Assembly (NCBI RefSeq): GCF_017876575.1
Contig: NZ_JAGIOE010000001.1
Coordinates: forward strand, 2,790,001-2,854,000
DNA length: 64,000 bases
Direction: 5' to 3'
From: Paeniglutamicibacter psychrophenolicus
Lineage (GTDB): Bacteria > Actinomycetota > Actinomycetes > Actinomycetales > Micrococcaceae
Positions 61,043 to 64,000 of this stretch are shown one piece after another. The translations under genes and the position numbers were made by a program. The notes under the pieces are model-generated. The model searched no databases, had not been told where the DNA came from, and worked only from the letters and a program-made list of their open reading frames with translations. Numbering within the stretch: position 1 is the first letter of the stretch; the number at the start of each line of letters is the position of its first letter.

Positions 61043-62119
61043 CTAGGGCCGGACCTCGAGCACCCTGTTGAATGGTGTTTGCGAGACGGACGCGAAGCGG
61101 GTGAAGCCACCGGTGGAAACCACGTCGTGGATCCGGGCGGGCCCCGCCTGGGTGCCAAGGGCCAGCCCGACCTCCTGTGCCAGCGAGCACGGGGTGCATA
61201 GCAAGGTCGAGAAACCGTAGTAGGCGCGTCCGACCGGGTTGAGGTTCTCTGCCACGGTGTCACCGGACATCGGTTCGACGACCATCCAGGTGCCGTCCTC
61301 GGCGATCGCTTGACGGACGTGGCTCGCTGCGCCGACCGGGTCTCCCATGTCATGCAGGGCGTCAAAGGTGGTCACCAGGTCGAATCCGGTTCCGGGAAAT
61401 CCGGTTGCCGAGGCCGTCTCGAAGCCGAGGTTCGCCTCCACGCCTGCTTCCCTGGCCCGCTTGCGGGCGGTCTGGATTGATAGGTCGTGATAGTCGAAGC
61501 CGATGAACGTGGACCGGGGAAAGGCCTTGGCCATGATGAGGGTTGAGGCGCCGTGCCCGCAGCCCACATCTGCGACTCGGGCGCCGGATTCGAGCTTTTC
61601 CACCACGCCGTCCAACGCCGGGAGCCACTGCCCGAGAAGATGGGTGTTGTACATGGTCCGGAAGAACCGTTCACAACCCTCGTGCACGTCGGAGTGGTGT
61701 TCGTGCCAGCCCAAACCGGAGCCGTTGAGCGCTGCCGCCAGGACGCCGTCAACGTCGTGCGTCGTGCCCAGGGCGATCTGGAAGAAGCCCGGCAGGTATG
61801 CCGGGCTGCCGGGGTCGGTGAGCGCGGCGGCGTGCTCCGGAGGCAGCAGGTATTTTCCGCTCTCCGCGTCGAACTCGACGTAGCCGCCGGCGGCCTGGGC
61901 GTTGAGCCACTCCCGGGCGTAGGGCAGGGCCGTATCGGTGGCCTCTGCGAGCTGGAGCGGGGTCACGGGACCAGTGGCCATGGCCGTGTAGTAGCCCAGC
62001 TTGTCACCCATGACGACCAATGCGGTGTTGAGGGTGGCTCCAACTTCGTCAACGGCCTTGAAAACGAAGGCCATGAGCTTGTCGATGTCGATTTCGGGTG
62101 CTTGCTGAAGATCGGCCAT
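61043..62119 (-). CDS. SAM-dependent methyltransferase
   Basis: This 358-residue class I methyltransferase has an N-terminal winged-helix dimerisation domain (about 10-100, VTPLQLAEATDTALPYAREWL) and a Rossmann domain with motif I VADVGCGHGAST (about 184-195) and motif IV-like LVTTFDALHDM. The layout matches small-molecule O-methyltransferases and Rv2258c-like proteins. GAGGAGGAA lies about 9 nt upstream of the ATG at 62119. It is the first gene of the two-gene operon with the hydrolase-glycosyltransferase and is divergent from a LuxR/LAL-type regulator, 129 bp apart. Confidence 0.88.
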   Translation of the reverse strand: MADLQQAPEIDIDKLMAFVFKAVDEVGATLNTALVVMGDKLGYYTAMATGPVTPLQLAEATDTALPYAREWLNAQAAGGYVEFDAESGKYLLPPEHAAALTDPGSPAYLPGFFQIALGTTHDVDGVLAAALNGSGLGWHEHHSDVHEGCERFFRTMYNTHLLGQWLPALDGVVEKLESGARVADVGCGHGASTLIMAKAFPRSTFIGFDYHDLSIQTARKRAREAGVEANLGFETASATGFPGTGFDLVTTFDALHDMGDPVGAASHVRQAIAEDGTWMVVEPMSGDTVAENLNPVGRAYYGFSTLLCTPCSLAQEVGLALGTQAGPARIHDVVSTGGFTRFASVSQTPFNRVLEVRP

Positions 62120-62248
62120 GATGGCGATTCCTCCTCGGGAAGGTGTTTACGCCGCCAACGATAGCCACCCGGTGCGGGGCGCCGCATCAGGTGCCCCACC
62201 TAGTTTTTCCGCCCCCTTGCCGCCGTCCTTCCGGAAGCTAGGATCAGT

Positions 62249-64000
62249 ATATGGTCGTCGGTCGGGGCAGTGAAAGGCAAAGGATCGAACGCCTGCTGGC
62301 GGGCGCCAGGAGCGGTGTCAGCGGCGTGCTTGTGCTCGCCGGGGAGCCGGGAATCGGCAAGACCACGATGCTTCAACAGGCCCGCGACGGGGTCTCCGGG
62401 ATGCGGGTGATCTCCGTCGGCGGCGTCGAGGCCGAGCGGGAACTGGCCTTCAGCGGACTGCACCAACTGTGTGGAAGACTGCTGGGTGTGGCCCGGGGAC
62501 TGCCGCCTCGCCAGTACCAGGCTCTTGCGGTGGCGTTGGCCGTCAATGACGGGCCAACGCCGGACAGGTTCGCGGTCGGTGCAGCGGTTCTCGGGCTTAT
62601 CGCCAGGGCCGCCGAGGAGGATCCGCTGGCAATCTTCATCGACGACGCCCACCTGCTGGACGCATCGTCGCTTCAGGCCATTTCCTTTGCCGCCCGCCGG
62701 CTGCTGACCGATCGGGTCGCCATTGTCGCGGCCCTGCGCAACGAGATCGATTCACCCCTGCGGGACCTGCCCCGGATGGACCTTGGCCCGCTGGGCCTTG
62801 AAGACACCCGGACGCTGCTGGCCGCCTGGAACCGGGGTTCGTGGGATGCCGCAGAGCTGGCACGCTTCCACGCCGCCACGGGAGGCAACCCGTTGGCGAT
62901 CATTGAGCTGGCCGGGAAGCACGGATCGTTTGGGCTCTCCCCGCCGGCCTTGCCGGTGCCCCTGACCGGTCGGCTGCTGGACGCGTTTTCCGGCCGCATC
63001 CGCTCACTTTCCTCCGCCGCACGCGCCGTGCTGTTGCTGGCAGCAACCGACAACGGCGACCTGAGGATGCTGGGTGCCGCCTGCCAGGCAATGGGCGTGG
63101 ACCTCGGCCATCTTTCGGAAGCTGAAGATGCCGGGTTGGTCAGCCTCGGAAACACCGCGGTGGAGTTCCGCCACCCGTTGATGCGCGCCGCAGTCTACGG
63201 AGCTGCGGAGCCGGCCGCCCGGCGAGAGGCGCATCGGCTGCTGGGAAACACTGCCATCGGGCTCGAGAGCAGGGCCTGGCACCTGGCGGAAGCGGCCATA
63301 GGCCCGGACGACGCGGCCTCGAGGTTGCTCGAGGCCGCGGCCGTTGCTTCGGCCGGCCGTGGCGCGAATGCCGTCGCCGCTGCCCAATTGGAGCGGGCCG
63401 CAACGCTTGCGGCGGACCACGGAACCGCTTTCGAGCTCCTGGTGCGAGCCGGTGACCAATGCTGGCTGGCGGGTTCCTCCGGCAGGGCCATCGCGGACCT
63501 GGAACGGGCCCTGGCGATGGCCCGGACCCCTGTTGAGGTGGCCACCGCCACGGGGCGCCTGGGCGCGATTGCTGCCCGTTGCGGTTCGCTGCAAGTCGCC
63601 CGGGACATGCAGTTCGAAGCGGCGACGCAGATGGCGCCCCGGGACCCGGATGCCGCCATCCTCCTGCTTGCCGACACCATCGACGCCTGCCTGTACCTGT
63701 GCGATGCGCCCTCGGCCATGCGGGCCTCGGACGGAATCATCGCACTGATGGGACCGGGGACGAGCGGTGCCGCGCGCAAGTGGGGCTCCATCGCTGCCGG
63801 CGTAGCCTTGGTTCTCGGTGGCCGCGGGGACAGGGGAGCGGGCTTCATCCGCAGCGGCATGGCAGCGCATCTGGGGAACGCGACCGGCCCGGACCAGTGG
63901 CAGCTGCGTTGGCACCTGATGGGGCCGCTGTTCCTGCGCGAGACGGGCGGGGCCAGAAAGGCCATGACGGCGGCGGTTGAAACCGTGAGGAAGCGGGCGG
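62249..64000 (+). CDS. LuxR/LAL-type ATPase regulator, C-terminus outside the window
   Basis: The 584 visible codons begin with an AAA/STAND ATPase: Walker A GEPGIGKTT (31-39), Walker B LAIFIDDAHLLD (about 122-133), and ATGGNPLAIIELAG (sensor-like). TPR-like helical repeats follow. This is the layout of large ATP-binding LuxR regulators (LAL/MalT type), whose DNA-binding HTH lies at the C-terminus, beyond the edge here. TAGGAT 6 nt before the ATG indicates a leaderless mRNA. Divergent placement suggests it controls the methyltransferase/fusion operon. Confidence 0.83.

Noticed and set aside
1-64000. CRISPR arrays, insertion sequences, prophage genes
   Set aside because: No regularly spaced direct repeats, transposase motifs or phage structural or lysis genes were seen anywhere in the window.

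Overview
The window is 64 kb of GC-rich DNA (about two thirds G+C by eye) from an actinomycete, most likely a Micrococcaceae member related to Arthrobacter or Paeniglutamicibacter. The evidence is the actinobacterial order of the fatty-acid synthase genes, a DUF3052 gene beside aceE, a homodimeric AceE-type pyruvate dehydrogenase E1, a DUF222/HNH gene, MptB-like mannosyltransferases, and many promoters of the form TAnnnT followed 6-8 nt later by the start codon (leaderless mRNAs). No prophage, insertion sequence or CRISPR array is visible. Gene content is mostly chromosomal housekeeping with a few accessory cassettes.

Region 1 (1-8.2 kb): the type II fatty-acid synthase operon fabD-fabH-acpP-fabF (fabF cut by the window edge) behind a PucR/FasR-type regulator, then aceE, and divergently a DUF3052 gene and a one-Cys AhpE peroxiredoxin. 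Mycobacterium tuberculosis has the same neighbourhood (ahpE, Rv2239c, aceE, Rv2242, fabD). A shared 17-bp inverted repeat lies upstream of both fasR and fabD. Region 2 (8.3-14.6 kb): two identical tRNA-Val(UAC) genes 4.4 kb apart enclose a frameshifted RNase H-like gene and an ArgE-type deacylase/MFS transporter pair. They are followed by a Fic-HTH protein whose leaderless promoter lies inside a large palindrome, and a CsbD stress protein.

Region 3 (14.7-25 kb): gluconate/idonate use (gntK, gntP, SDR and MDR dehydrogenases), a FadR-type GntR regulator and gnd. These would phosphorylate gluconate and feed 6-phosphogluconate into the pentose phosphate pathway. A two-gene operon of a membrane-anchored glutamate-synthase-like flavoprotein and a pyruvate oxidase sits in the middle. 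Region 4 (25-31 kb): a HipBA pair, a cyclic-nucleotide-domain/thioredoxin-reductase-like fusion preceded by a possible leaderless leader peptide, an aldo/keto reductase and a quinone-oxidoreductase-like MDR.

Region 5 (31-46 kb): cysteine synthesis (cysK, cysE), msrA, Nif3, a DUF222/HNH gene apparently inserted between Nif3 and its usual zinc-ribbon partner, yaaA, RNase P RNA (rnpB), two small genes, an alpha/beta hydrolase, a long-form GAPDH with a structured leader, an acyltransferase, peptide deformylase, tRNA-His and oligoribonuclease. Region 6 (46-54 kb): a cell-envelope glycosylation locus of two tandem MptB-like enzymes, a GT87-like enzyme and a DUF2079 membrane protein, then a uracil-DNA-glycosylase-family gene. 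Region 7 (54.6-58.8 kb): a DUF2637 membrane protein, a RelA/SpoT-domain nucleotide synthetase and an ABC-F protein, all plausibly tied to translation stress.

Region 8 (58.8-64 kb) is the most unusual. A 710-residue alpha/beta hydrolase-glycosyltransferase fusion is co-transcribed with a SAM-dependent methyltransferase and faces a divergent, leaderless LuxR/LAL-type ATPase regulator that runs off the window. It looks like a small uncharacterised tailoring or modification locus.
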